Shown: in pieces, positions 8,149 through 16,434 of the stretch
Layout: each line of letters starts with the position of its first letter
Numbering within the stretch: the first letter of the stretch is position 1
Assembly: GCA_036511155.1 (NCBI GenBank)
Contig: DATCCR010000264.1
Span: 1-23,562, forward strand
DNA: 23,562 nucleotides
DNA from: Bog-756 sp036511155
GTDB lineage: Bacteria > Actinomycetota > Acidimicrobiia > Acidimicrobiales > RAAP-2
Direction of reading: 5' to 3'
Made by a program: the position numbers and the translations under genes
Notes under the pieces: model-generated
Database searches by the model: none
What the model saw: only the letters and a program-made list of their open reading frames with translations
Told to the model about the DNA's origin: nothing

Positions 8149-9165
8149 ATGACCGTACGGATCGGCATCAACGGCTTCGGGCGGATCGGCCGGAACTACC
8201 TCCGGGCCGCACGGCTCCTCGGGGCGGACGTCGAGGTGGTGGCCGTCAACGACCTGACCTCGGCGGAGACGCTCGCTCATCTCCTCAAGTACGACTCCAC
8301 CCATGGCCGCATCGGGGCCGATGTGTCGGTCCAGGGTTCCAACCTCGTGCTCGACAGCGGAACGATCGCCGTCCTGGCCGAGCGCGACCCGAAGGCGCTG
8401 CCGTGGTCCGACCTCGGGGTCGACGTGGTCATCGAGTCGACCGGCCTGTTCACCACCAAGGAGACGGCGGGTGCCCACCTCGAGGCCGGCGCCGAGCGGG
8501 TCATCATCTCCGCTCCGGGCACCGGGGTCGACGCCACGTTCGTGGTCGGGGTCAACGACGACCAGTTCGACCCGGCCAAGGACTTCGTGGTGTCGAACGC
8601 CTCCTGCACCACCAACTGCTTCGTACCCCTGGTCAAGGTCCTGGACGACGCCTTCGGCGTCGAGTCCGGCCTCATGACCACCGTCCACGCCTACACCAAC
8701 GACCAGAACCTGCTCGACCTGCCGCACAAGGATCTGCGTCGGGGCCGCGCCGCAGCCGTCAACATCGTGCCGTCGTCGACCGGGGCCGCCCGGGCCACCA
8801 GCCTGGTCCTCGAGTCGATGAAGGGCCGCCTCGACGGGACGGCCCTGCGGGTGCCGGTGGCCGACGGGTCGATCACCGACTTCACCGCCGTGATCCCCGG
8901 CGAGGTGACCGTCGAGCAGGTCAACGCCGCCTTTGCGACCGCCGCCTCGACCGGCCCCCTCGCCAAGGTCCTCGTCTACACCGAGGATCCGATCGTCTCC
9001 ACCGACATCGTGGGCAGCCCGGCGTCGTGCACGTTCGACGCCGGCCTCACCATGGTCATGCCCTCGGCCTCGGGGATCACCCTGGTCAAGGTCAACGGCT
9101 GGTACGACAACGAGTGGGGGTACGCCAACCGGTTGGTCGACCTGTCCCTGGTCGTAGGCGCCTGA
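8149..9165 (+). CDS. gap: Glyceraldehyde-3-phosphate dehydrogenase, type I
   Basis: The enzyme oxidises glyceraldehyde-3-phosphate to 1,3-bisphosphoglycerate in glycolysis. The 338 residues start with the Rossmann motif INGFGRIGRNYLRA (7-20). The catalytic cysteine is C153 in SNASCTTNC and its partner histidine is H180 in TTVHAYTNDQ; WYDNEWGYANRLVDL closes the protein. The stretch VNDLTSAETLAHLLKYDS (33-50) resembles the NAD-dependent glycolytic GapA type, with Asp after Asn34, rather than the NADP-dependent GapB type. It is the first gene of a gap-pgk-tpiA series that gives three consecutive reactions of lower glycolysis. Confidence 0.98.
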   Translation: MTVRIGINGFGRIGRNYLRAARLLGADVEVVAVNDLTSAETLAHLLKYDSTHGRIGADVSVQGSNLVLDSGTIAVLAERDPKALPWSDLGVDVVIESTGLFTTKETAGAHLEAGAERVIISAPGTGVDATFVVGVNDDQFDPAKDFVVSNASCTTNCFVPLVKVLDDAFGVESGLMTTVHAYTNDQNLLDLPHKDLRRGRAAAVNIVPSSTGAARATSLVLESMKGRLDGTALRVPVADGSITDFTAVIPGEVTVEQVNAAFATAASTGPLAKVLVYTEDPIVSTDIVGSPASCTFDAGLTMVMPSASGITLVKVNGWYDNEWGYANRLVDLSLVVGA

Positions 9166-9208
9166 GCCGGACAGACTGGGGAGTGGACGTGCACCGAGGG
9201 GAGACGGC

Positions 9209-10392
9209 ATGAGCGAGTCCGGCGAGAATCCGCTGTTGCAGGGGCTGCCCCTGCTCGACGACCTGGGCGACCTGGAAGGCGCCAGCGTCCTGGTCCGGGT
9301 CGACTTCAACGTGCCGTTGCGACCGTGCGACGACGCCCCGGCCGTCGTGACCGACGACTTCCGCATCCGCGCCGCCCTGCCCACGCTGGAGTACCTGACG
9401 TCCCACGGGGCCACCGTGACCGCCTGCACCCACCTGGGGCGGCCCGAAGGGGCCCCGGACGCCCGGTGGGAGCTCGGCCCCGTCCGCGAGGAGTTGGCCC
9501 GGCTGGCTCCCCAGGTCGAGCTGCTGGAGAACCTGCGCTTCGACCCGGGCGAGACGGCCAACGACACCGCCTTCGTGGAGAAGCTGGTCAACTCCCACGA
9601 CGCCTACGTGAACGACGCCTTCGGCGTCTCCCACCGCCGTCACGCCTCGGTGGTCGGTCCGCCGTCCTACCTGCCGAGCGCCGCCGGCCTGCTCCTCCAG
9701 AAGGAGATCGAGTCGCTGGGCCGCCTGCTGGGCGAGCCCGACCGGCCCTTCGTCGCCGTGGTCGGCGGGGCCAAGGTGGCCGACAAGCTGGGCGTGCTGA
9801 AGGCCCTCCTCCACCACGTCGACGCCCTGGTGGTCGGCGGGGGCATGGCCTTCACCTTCCTGGCCGCCCAGGGCCATGACATCGGCGGCTCGCTGGTCGA
9901 CCGCGACCGCATCGGCGAGTGCGCCGAGCTGTTGGCCTCGGACACCCCGATCCTCCTCCCCACCGACATCGTGGCTCTCGAGCCCGGCTCCCCCTTCGGA
10001 TGTGACTGCACCGTGGGCGAGGTGCGCACGGTGGGTGCCGACATCCCCGACGGGTGGCAGGGACTCGACATCGGCCCCGAGACGGTGGCCGCCTACGCCG
10101 AACGCATCGCCGGTGCCGGAACCGTGCTCTGGAACGGTCCCATGGGCGTCTTCGAGGACCAGCGGTTCTGTGCCGGCACGGCCGGTGTGGCCGCCGCCGT
10201 CGCCGCCTGTGCGGGGTACACGGTGGTGGGCGGGGGCGACAGCGCCGCCGCCGTGGACGAACTCGGCCTCGACGACGACATCAGCTTCATCTCCACCGGG
10301 GGTGGCGCCTCCCTCGAGCTCCTCGAGTTCGGCGACCTGCCGGGCCTGGCCGCGCTCCGCGGCGCGCCCAACGCCCCCGGGCGCACCCCCTC

Positions 10393-10396
<4 letters not shown>
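9209..10396 (+). CDS. pgk: Phosphoglycerate kinase
   Basis: Pgk transfers the acyl phosphate of 1,3-bisphosphoglycerate to ADP. The 395-residue length is normal. Visible motifs are LVRVDFNVPL, CTHLGRPEG, LLENLRFDPGE, VNDAFGVSHRRHAS, VVGGAKVADKLGVL, VVGGGMAFTFL, LWNGPMGVFE, GGGDSAAAV and STGGGASLELLE, which cover the substrate-binding arginine/histidine site and the nucleotide site. The ATG is preceded by GAGGGGAGA (about 9196-9204). It lies 43 bp after gap, and its stop overlaps the GTG start of tpiA, pointing to coupled translation. Confidence 0.98.
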
Positions 10397-11190
<794 letters not shown>

Positions 11191-11236
11191 GTTTGGTAGC
11201 GTCTCCGATGGCCCCGACCCAGAGGAGAGCGTCCCC

Positions 11237-11467
11237 GTGCTGACCGCAGTCATCGTCGTGCTTCAGATCGTCTGCTCGCTCGCGCTCATCTTCCTGATCC
11301 TGATGCACTCCGGCAAGGGCGGGGGCCTGTCCGACATGTTCGGCGGGTCGGTGGGTTCGGCCGCATCCGGCTCGACCGTGGTGGAGAAGAACTTGGACCG
11401 GATCACCGTCACCGTGGCCGTGGTCTTCGCCTTCACCAACATCATCCTCCTCCTGCGCCTGCAGTGA
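11237..11467 (+). CDS. secG: Preprotein translocase subunit SecG
   Basis: SecG is the small accessory subunit of the SecYEG channel. The 76-residue protein has two membrane segments (about 3-22 and 52-73) joined by the conserved glycine-rich loop HSGKGGGLSDMFGG. The GTG start is preceded by AGAGGAG (11221-11227). secG following tpiA is a standard actinobacterial order. Its stop overlaps the start of the next gene by 4 bp. Confidence 0.95.
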   Translation: MLTAVIVVLQIVCSLALIFLILMHSGKGGGLSDMFGGSVGSAASGSTVVEKNLDRITVTVAVVFAFTNIILLLRLQ

Positions 11468-13251
11468 GCACGCCCGGCGCCGGGCCCGACGAGCGCCGGT
11501 CCCGGATGTCGTCCCTCTGGCGGGAGCGCCGCGCCCGGTGGACCCTGCCCCTGGTGATCATCGTCATCATCGCCGGCGTGGCAGTCGTGGACCACCTCGG
11601 CAGCCGGCAGATCAGCCAGGTCGACCAACCGGTGATCCCGCCCCAGGTGGAGGCCACCGGAGGCTCGTCGGTCGTGCACGTGCCCGGCCCGTGGTCGGGC
11701 TTCAACCCGAACACCCCGGCGGGGGCGAGGTCCACCACCCCGAGCCTGCTCGATGCCGTCCTTCCGAGCGCCTACGTGATCACCCCCAAGCTCGTGCCCC
11801 AGGTCAACACCGACCTGCTCCAGAGCGTCGAGGCCACGGCCACCACGCCGCTGACCATCCAGTACGTGATCAACCCCGAGGCCACCTGGTCCGACGGGGT
11901 CCCGGTCACCGCCGAGGACTTCATCTACGCCTGGCTGTCGCAGCGGGGCGACGGCGTCGACGTCGACGGTCAGCCCGACCGTGTGGCCTCCACCCTCGGG
12001 TACCGGGACGTGGCCTCGGTCACGGGCAGTCACGGCGGCCGGACGGTGACCGTCGTCTTCGCCAAGCCCTACGCCGACTGGCGGATCATGTTCGACCACA
12101 TGGTTCCGGCCCACATCGCCAAGAACGTGGGCTGGAACGCCGGCTTCGCGGTCTTCGATCCGGCCGTCGACCTGTCGGCCGGGCCGCTGCTGCTCACCTC
12201 GGCGGCCGACGGAACGGCCCACCTGGTCCGCAACCCGTCGTGGTGGGGCACCAAGTCGGTGCTCGGCTCGGTCACCGTGTCGGACGGGCAGGACGACGCC
12301 AGCTGGATCGGCCCTCTCGCCTCGACGACCACTGCGGTGTCCCAACCCGGACGGTTCACCCTCGACTCACTCTCGTCGGTGAGCGCCCTGCCGAGCGCCC
12401 AGAGCTCGATCCACCCCTCGCTGGACTTCCTGTCGCTCGAGTTCAACGTGAAGTCGTCCATCGGGTCCCACGTGACCACCCGCCAGGCCGTGGCCCACGC
12501 CATCGACCGCACCGGCCTCCTGAACCGTCTGTTCGGCACCGTCGCTCCGACGCTGGCGGTCAATCAGGACCACCTGGCGGTGGCCTGGCAGACGTCGTAC
12601 TCGGCATCGACGGCGGCGGGGGAGTACGCCCAGGCCGACCCGGCGGCGACCGACTCCCTCCTCAAGTCCCTCGGCTACGACAAGACGCCGGGGACGCCGT
12701 ACGTGGACGCCACCGGAAAGCCGTTCAGCATGCGGATGGCCGTCGAGGAGGGCGATCCATGGATCGACGAGGCGGCCGCCGGTATCGCCGCCCAACTGCG
12801 GGCCACCGGCATCGGTGTGGTGCTGGTCCCGGTGACAGGGCCCGCCGGACTGGCCGCGGCGGCCGCGACCAACGCCTACGACATGGCCCTGGTGACACGC
12901 GTCTCCGGGCCCCACCAGTCGATCACCCAGGGGTGGTACTCGGACGGCACCGGGCGGTGGGGGACGAACGACCTGCAGAACTGGAGCCGGTTCGACGACC
13001 CCCAGGTCGACCGCCTGTTCGTCCAGGCGTCCCAGGAGCTCAACCCGGTGACCGGCGGGGCGATCTACACCCAGGTGGACGACCAGCTGTGGGACCAGAT
13101 GGTGGCGCTGCCCCTGTTCGGCGAGCCCGGACTGGCGGCCAACGGGGTCCAGGTGGCCAACGCCACCTACAACCCGTCCGTCGACGGGATCCTGTGGAAT
13201 GTGGCGCTGTGGACCCGGCTCAAACCGGCGCCCGCCCCTGGCCACTCCTGA
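11464..13251 (+). CDS. Membrane-anchored family 5 solute-binding protein
   Basis: The 595-residue protein resembles extracellular solute-binding proteins of family 5 (peptide/nickel type, OppA and LpqW relatives): ATWSDGVPVTAEDFIYAW is the typical early motif, followed by the RQAVAHAIDRTGLLN block near the centre and a long C-terminal lobe ending in LPLFGEPGLAANG. One hydrophobic helix (about 27-44) after a basic N-terminus would act as signal anchor; there is no lipobox cysteine, unlike most actinobacterial binding proteins. The GTG start overlaps the secG stop, so it is coupled to the translocase subunit. No permease or ATPase genes follow; the tRNA comes next. It may serve a distant transporter or, like LpqW, an envelope-related role. 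Ligand unknown. Confidence 0.85.
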   Translation: MSTPGAGPDERRSRMSSLWRERRARWTLPLVIIVIIAGVAVVDHLGSRQISQVDQPVIPPQVEATGGSSVVHVPGPWSGFNPNTPAGARSTTPSLLDAVLPSAYVITPKLVPQVNTDLLQSVEATATTPLTIQYVINPEATWSDGVPVTAEDFIYAWLSQRGDGVDVDGQPDRVASTLGYRDVASVTGSHGGRTVTVVFAKPYADWRIMFDHMVPAHIAKNVGWNAGFAVFDPAVDLSAGPLLLTSAADGTAHLVRNPSWWGTKSVLGSVTVSDGQDDASWIGPLASTTTAVSQPGRFTLDSLSSVSALPSAQSSIHPSLDFLSLEFNVKSSIGSHVTTRQAVAHAIDRTGLLNRLFGTVAPTLAVNQDHLAVAWQTSYSASTAAGEYAQADPAATDSLLKSLGYDKTPGTPYVDATGKPFSMRMAVEEGDPWIDEAAAGIAAQLRATGIGVVLVPVTGPAGLAAAAATNAYDMALVTRVSGPHQSITQGWYSDGTGRWGTNDLQNWSRFDDPQVDRLFVQASQELNPVTGGAIYTQVDDQLWDQMVALPLFGEPGLAANGVQVANATYNPSVDGILWNVALWTRLKPAPAPGHS

Positions 13252-13299
13252 GGCAGCCCGGGTCCGGTTCGGCGGCACGGCGCACCCCCGTGGGCGCGC

Positions 13300-13330
13300 T
13301 ACCATGCCCTTCGCCCCGATGGCACCATCG
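13300..13330 (+). promoter_or_regulatory. Candidate tRNA-Leu promoter and leader palindrome
   Basis: TACCAT at 13300-13305 fits the actinobacterial -10 pattern TANNNT and would start transcription about 28 bases before the tRNA. Between them is a perfect palindrome CGATGG-CA-CCATCG (13317-13330) that may fold in the pre-tRNA leader. No convincing -35 box was found. Confidence 0.3.
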
Positions 13331-13339
13331 GAGTCACTC

Positions 13340-13423
13340 GTCGGAGTGGCGGAATAGGCAGACGCGCTAGCTTGAGGGGCTAGTGTCCGAAAGGACGTGG
13401 GGGTTCAAGTCCCCCCTCCGACA
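13340..13423 (+). tRNA. tRNA-Leu (anticodon GAG)
   Basis: The 84-nt sequence folds as a class II tRNA. Acceptor arms are GTCGGAG and CTCCGAC, the anticodon stem CTAGC/GCTAG holds the loop TTGAGGG with anticodon GAG, the variable arm is GTCC-GAAA-GGAC, and the T arm is GGGGG-TTCAAGT-CCCCC. The discriminator base is A, as expected for leucine. CCA is not encoded. The gene is intact although an element is inserted at its 3' end. Confidence 0.97.
13399..13423 (+). other. Putative attachment site (attL) in the tRNA-Leu 3' end
   Basis: The T arm and acceptor strand of tRNA-Leu lie 111 bp from the 3' end of an integrase gene that points towards the tRNA. This is the usual geometry for tyrosine-integrase elements that keep the tRNA functional by carrying a copy of its 3' end. 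The matching copy (attR) was not found in the window, so the core cannot be delimited by comparison. Confidence 0.6.
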
Positions 13424-13503
13424 CGTTGGGTCTGACCAGGGCGAACGCCCATTTGCCGGCCACAAGCCGAGCATCCGAACTGGGCCAGAAATGCCCGCCG
13501 TGC

Positions 13504-13525
13504 AACTCGCGTGCAATAGCGAGTT
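13504..13525 (-). terminator. Hairpin just after the integrase stop
   Basis: A perfect 7-bp inverted repeat AACTCGC-N8-GCGAGTT lies 9 bases past the integrase stop codon. There is no T-tract on the minus strand, so it may be a weak terminator or an mRNA 3' end stabiliser; an integrase arm-type site is another possibility. Confidence 0.4.
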
Positions 13526-13534
13526 CTCAACCGC

Positions 13535-14710
13535 CTACCCGATGGCCGAGACTTCGGCTGAGGCAGGCTCGACGGCGTCCTCAGCGGCCGCTCGACGCAT
13601 CTGAGCCAGACGGTCGGCAATGGCCCGATCCCGCTCGACCGTGGCGTGCTGGTAGCGCATGGCGACCGTAGGGGTCGTGTGCCCGGCCAGGTGCATCAGT
13701 TCAGCCGTCGTCGCTCCCGTCTGCGCTGCCAGAGTCAGGCAGGACCCTCGGAGGTCGTGGAAGTGGAGGCCGGACACCTTCGCCACTCTGCACGCCTCCA
13801 ACCACCGATGCCGGAACTTCGTCCGCCTCAACGGGTGGCCCTCCGGGCTGGTGAACAGTAGGGCGTCAGGGTCGCTCCCGACGTGCCCCGCAAGGTGCGT
13901 CTCGACCAGCTTGGCGAGGTCGGGGTCGAGTGCGATGGTCCGTTTACCGGCAGCCGTCTTCGGCGGTCCGAACTCGACCCGTCCACCCGCAAGCTCGACG
14001 GCATTCTCCTCGACGGAAATGGTCCCGTGAAGTAGGTCGACCCGCCGACGACGCAGGCCCGCCAGTTCGCCGAACCGGAGGCCCCTATAGGCGGCGAGTT
14101 CGACCATGAGGGCGTACTTCGAGTTGATGGCCTCGGCGATGCGGGCCACTTGTTCGGGTGAGGCCGTAGGCCGCTCCCCGGCGGTGTCCTTTCCTGCACC
14201 CTTGACCCGGCACGGGTTCGACGGCAGCAATTCGTCCTCGACCGCCGTGTTGAGCATGGCGCGAGCCAGTCGGTACGCCTTGCCGGGCTGAGTCGAACCC
14301 GGATGCTTCGCGGTCTGCTCTACGAACCACGTCCGCCAGGCCCCCGGCGTCATCTTCGCGAGCTGCACGGTGCCGAAGGACGGCTCGAGCCAGACCCGCC
14401 AAAGGATCTCGTACAGCTCTCGGGTCGAGGGTCGGAGGTCGACCCGATGGGCGAGCCACCGCGCGCCGTACTGGCCGAAGGTTTCGAGCCCGGGCTCGGG
14501 TGCCCGCCATTCGCCCTTCGTCATCTCGGCCGAACGGAGGTTGAGCCACGCGTCGGCATCGGCGGCGGTGGCGAAGGTGCAATTCGCTTTCCGCCTCTTG
14601 CCGTCGGACCCGAGGTAACTCGCCTGCCACCGACCGGAGGGCAACTGTCGGGTGGCTCCGAACGTCCGCCGACTCTTGCGCCTTCCCCTGCGTTGCTTCG
14701 TCTCAGCCAT
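13535..14710 (-). CDS. int: Tyrosine recombinase / phage integrase
   Basis: The 391-residue protein catalyses site-specific integration and excision. The N-terminal part (about 15-75) with the basic segment QRRGRRKSRR and the RQLPSGRWQASYLG strand looks like an arm-binding domain; residues 76-170 are the SAM-like core-binding domain; 180-365 the catalytic domain. The catalytic set is complete: R212 in AYRGLRFGEL, K251 in GPPKTAAGKRT, H318/R321 in HFHDLRG, H344 in HLAGHTTP and nucleophile Y353 in AMRYQHA. The 3' end faces tRNA-Leu. The 5' end overlaps the upstream regulator gene by 8 bp, so repressor and integrase are probably cotranscribed from the divergent control region, as in many lysogeny modules. 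Confidence 0.95.
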   Translation of the reverse strand: MAETKQRRGRRKSRRTFGATRQLPSGRWQASYLGSDGKRRKANCTFATAADADAWLNLRSAEMTKGEWRAPEPGLETFGQYGARWLAHRVDLRPSTRELYEILWRVWLEPSFGTVQLAKMTPGAWRTWFVEQTAKHPGSTQPGKAYRLARAMLNTAVEDELLPSNPCRVKGAGKDTAGERPTASPEQVARIAEAINSKYALMVELAAYRGLRFGELAGLRRRRVDLLHGTISVEENAVELAGGRVEFGPPKTAAGKRTIALDPDLAKLVETHLAGHVGSDPDALLFTSPEGHPLRRTKFRHRWLEACRVAKVSGLHFHDLRGSCLTLAAQTGATTAELMHLAGHTTPTVAMRYQHATVERDRAIADRLAQMRRAAAEDAVEPASAEVSAIG

Positions 14711-15494
14711 GTGTCGACCTCCTGGTCGCTTGCTTCATTCGATCTTGGGTGGCGGGCAGGGCAGACGCCCGGTCGGCCCGGACCTCGATTGCTTCCCGCA
14801 ACTCCTGCTCCATTGCACGGGTTGCCCGGCCGCGAAGCGCTTGAACAGTCCGGGGCGTGGCATCCGGGCGCCCCGTGGCCCGACGGTCGCGCTCGTCCGC
14901 GAAGCAACGGCCCCAAAGTGCATCGGCCGCCACCACGATTTCGAGTGGGGTGACGCCGAGGCGAGTCCTCGACTCCAGGCGGTCAGCCACAGCGGTCTCG
15001 GTGTCGCCGATCTGCCGCTCCGATTCGACGAACACCGCGGGATTGAGTGTCACTTCATCCCCCCATCGGGCGGTGATGATCTGCGCAAGGGATCGAGCGC
15101 CGCGAACTGCACGGGTAAGGGTCCGGCCAAGGTGGCGAAGCTCCTCCGACTGGAAGGCGTCTCCGACTTTCTCGGTATCGCCCAGGACCGCACCCAACAG
15201 ATAGGCGGCCGACCAGATGCCGGCGTCGACCGCGACGTGCGACGTTTCAGGTTCCACAAGCCCGGTGACGCCAACTCCCAGGCAGTCGGCTAGTGCGATG
15301 CTCTCGATGAGAGAGACGGACCGGCGTGTGGTTTCGACGGCGGCGACGGTCGCCCGAGTCCACAAGACGCCTCGTAGACGCATGGCCGACGCCAGCCCTT
15401 CTTGAGACAGGGGTCCGGAAGGGGATGCGGTTCTGAGCCGCCGCACGTTGCCGGCGATCACACTCAGGAGCCCGGGGTATTCGGTCATTGCCAT
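14703..15494 (-). CDS. XRE-type regulator, probable immunity repressor
   Basis: The 263-residue protein starts with a helix-turn-helix of XRE type (about 14-72: NVRRLR, LSQEGLAS, WTRATVAAVE, ALADCLGV). Its C-terminal part (about 170-245) with RLGVTPLEIVVAADALWG and ADERDRRA resembles a domain I associate with actinobacterial plasmid and prophage HTH regulators. It sits upstream of int and divergent from a Cro-sized XRE gene, the classic position of a lysogeny repressor. On its promoter side, TTGTGA and CAAGAT are 17 bp apart, with TTGTGA inside operator 15512-15526; this would place the RNA start at the second ATG (15488), giving a leaderless mRNA. The start at 15494 or 15488 is open. Confidence 0.8.
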   Translation of the reverse strand: MAMTEYPGLLSVIAGNVRRLRTASPSGPLSQEGLASAMRLRGVLWTRATVAAVETTRRSVSLIESIALADCLGVGVTGLVEPETSHVAVDAGIWSAAYLLGAVLGDTEKVGDAFQSEELRHLGRTLTRAVRGARSLAQIITARWGDEVTLNPAVFVESERQIGDTETAVADRLESRTRLGVTPLEIVVAADALWGRCFADERDRRATGRPDATPRTVQALRGRATRAMEQELREAIEVRADRASALPATQDRMKQATRRSTHG

Positions 15495-15511
15495 CTATCT
15501 TGCCACATGCG

Positions 15512-15526
15512 GTTGTGATTCACAAC
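15512..15526. promoter_or_regulatory. Operator O1, 15-bp palindrome GTTGTGATTCACAAC
   Basis: This perfect 7-1-7 palindrome lies 17 bp upstream of the minus-strand regulator start and overlaps its candidate -35 box (minus-strand TTGTGA). A 13/15 match recurs at 15615-15629. The pair sits at both ends of the divergent intergenic region, as expected for a lysogeny switch. Confidence 0.75.
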
Positions 15527-15614
15527 ACTACGGGCCAGGCGAAGATAAACGGCGGGTCAGCTTGAGACTGAGCCTACGGGCCAAGTTCCGGGCAATCTGC
15601 CTGGCAATGTAGTT

Positions 15615-15629
15615 GTTGTGAATCCCAAC
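15615..15629. promoter_or_regulatory. Operator O2, imperfect copy GTTGTGAATCCCAAC
   Basis: It is identical to O1 at 13 of 15 positions, with substitutions at positions 8 and 11 that weaken the symmetry. It overlaps the start region of the plus-strand XRE gene (GTG 15618 lies inside it, ATG 15630 directly follows it). A protein bound here would block either transcription start or translation of the early operon. CAATGT at 15605-15610 could be the -10 box of a leaderless transcript starting at the GTG. Confidence 0.65.
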
Positions 15630-15845
15630 ATGCAGCAAACGACCCGCCTTCGTACATGGCGGGAAGCCCACGGCCTGACACTTGAGGACGTTGCCGGATT
15701 GACCGGCTATTCCGTTGCCTTCCTGTCCAGAGTAGAGCGCGGTCAACGTGACCTTCGGCCCCTCGACCGGGTTCGGATGGCACGCTCCGCGGGCGCCTCA
15801 GTTGGCGACCTGTTCGAGCCCGGGCGTGCCGGGGTGATCCGGTGA
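15618..15845 (+). CDS. Small XRE-family HTH protein (Cro-like)
   Basis: The 75-residue protein (71 if ATG 15630 is used) is almost entirely one XRE helix-turn-helix: RLRTWREAHGLTLEDVAGLT, GYSVAFLSRVERGQRDL, followed by the last helix ending in GASVGDLFEPG. It is the first gene of the early operon and diverges from the larger regulator, so it is a likely Cro-type partner that competes for O1 and O2. The stop overlaps the next start (GTGA). Confidence 0.85.
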   Translation: MNPNMQQTTRLRTWREAHGLTLEDVAGLTGYSVAFLSRVERGQRDLRPLDRVRMARSAGASVGDLFEPGRAGVIR

Positions 15846-16033
15846 GCGCTCCTCCGACCGCCAAGCTTCTTGACTACGAGAGCGGAGCCGACCTCCTGGG
15901 GTGCTCGCCCCGCATGGTCCGCAAGCTGGTCGAGACCCGGCAACTGGCATCGGTGAAGATCGGCGCACTCGTTCGCATAGAACCGGCTGCCGTACAGGAC
16001 TACATCGACCAGCACCGACGGCCCGCGACGTGA
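15842..16033 (+). CDS. Xis-like excisionase family DNA-binding protein
   Basis: The 63-residue protein has the MerR/excisionase-type winged HTH: DYESGADLLGCSPRMVRKLVETRQLASVKIG is the helix-turn-helix, and LVRIEPAAVQDYIDQHR the wing and last helix. In elements with a tyrosine integrase such proteins direct excision; some instead regulate transcription (AlpA type). The GTG start overlaps the upstream stop and its own stop overlaps the next GTG, so the early genes are translated as one coupled chain. Confidence 0.85.
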   Translation: MSAPPTAKLLDYESGADLLGCSPRMVRKLVETRQLASVKIGALVRIEPAAVQDYIDQHRRPAT

Positions 16034-16434
16034 CCGCTCCGCCGGCCCTGGCCGGTCCCATCAGAAGTTCTCAGAGACTGGTCCCCCCGAACAGGGGCAA
16101 GAAGGCCACGGACCGGGACGTGCTCACGCAATGCGACCGGTGCCGGATGATCGACATGGCCGAGATGACCGGTTCAGGTCGAACCACTCGACTGACCTTC
16201 GCAACGGCTGCCGGCGTCGTTACCGATCCCCACCGGGAGCGCCTGGCCGCAGCCCGGTCGGCGTGGGCAGAGGCGGAGAATGATGCCCTGGTCTCTGGGA
16301 TCCGCTCGACGGCTGACCGACTCCGCGGGGAGTTCCGGCGGCTGGAGGCCCAGCGCTCAGCCGGCCCTGACTACGTGCATCGCGGCTGCGGCGGCCGAAT
16401 CCACCTGTTCGACACTCGACGGACGGCGTCGTGA
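16030..16434 (+). CDS. Hypothetical split zinc-ribbon protein
   Basis: This 134-residue protein was not recognised. The GTG start at 16030 overlaps the stop of the Xis-like gene. It has two metal-binding-like half sites: QCDRC (about 33-37) and HRGCGG (about 119-124), separated by a long, charged, probably helical segment (about 66-112, rich in Arg, Glu and Ala). This looks like a zinc ribbon whose two knuckles are joined by a helical hairpin. Position between Xis and the replication-type gene suggests an early function, perhaps DNA binding; that is inference. Confidence 0.7.
   Translation: MTAPPALAGPIRSSQRLVPPNRGKKATDRDVLTQCDRCRMIDMAEMTGSGRTTRLTFATAAGVVTDPHRERLAAARSAWAEAENDALVSGIRSTADRLRGEFRRLEAQRSAGPDYVHRGCGGRIHLFDTRRTAS

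Noticed and set aside
13439..13450. tRNA terminator hairpin GGGC-GAAC-GCCC followed by ATTT
   Set aside because: Only a 4-bp stem; too weak to list as a feature, although the position is suitable.
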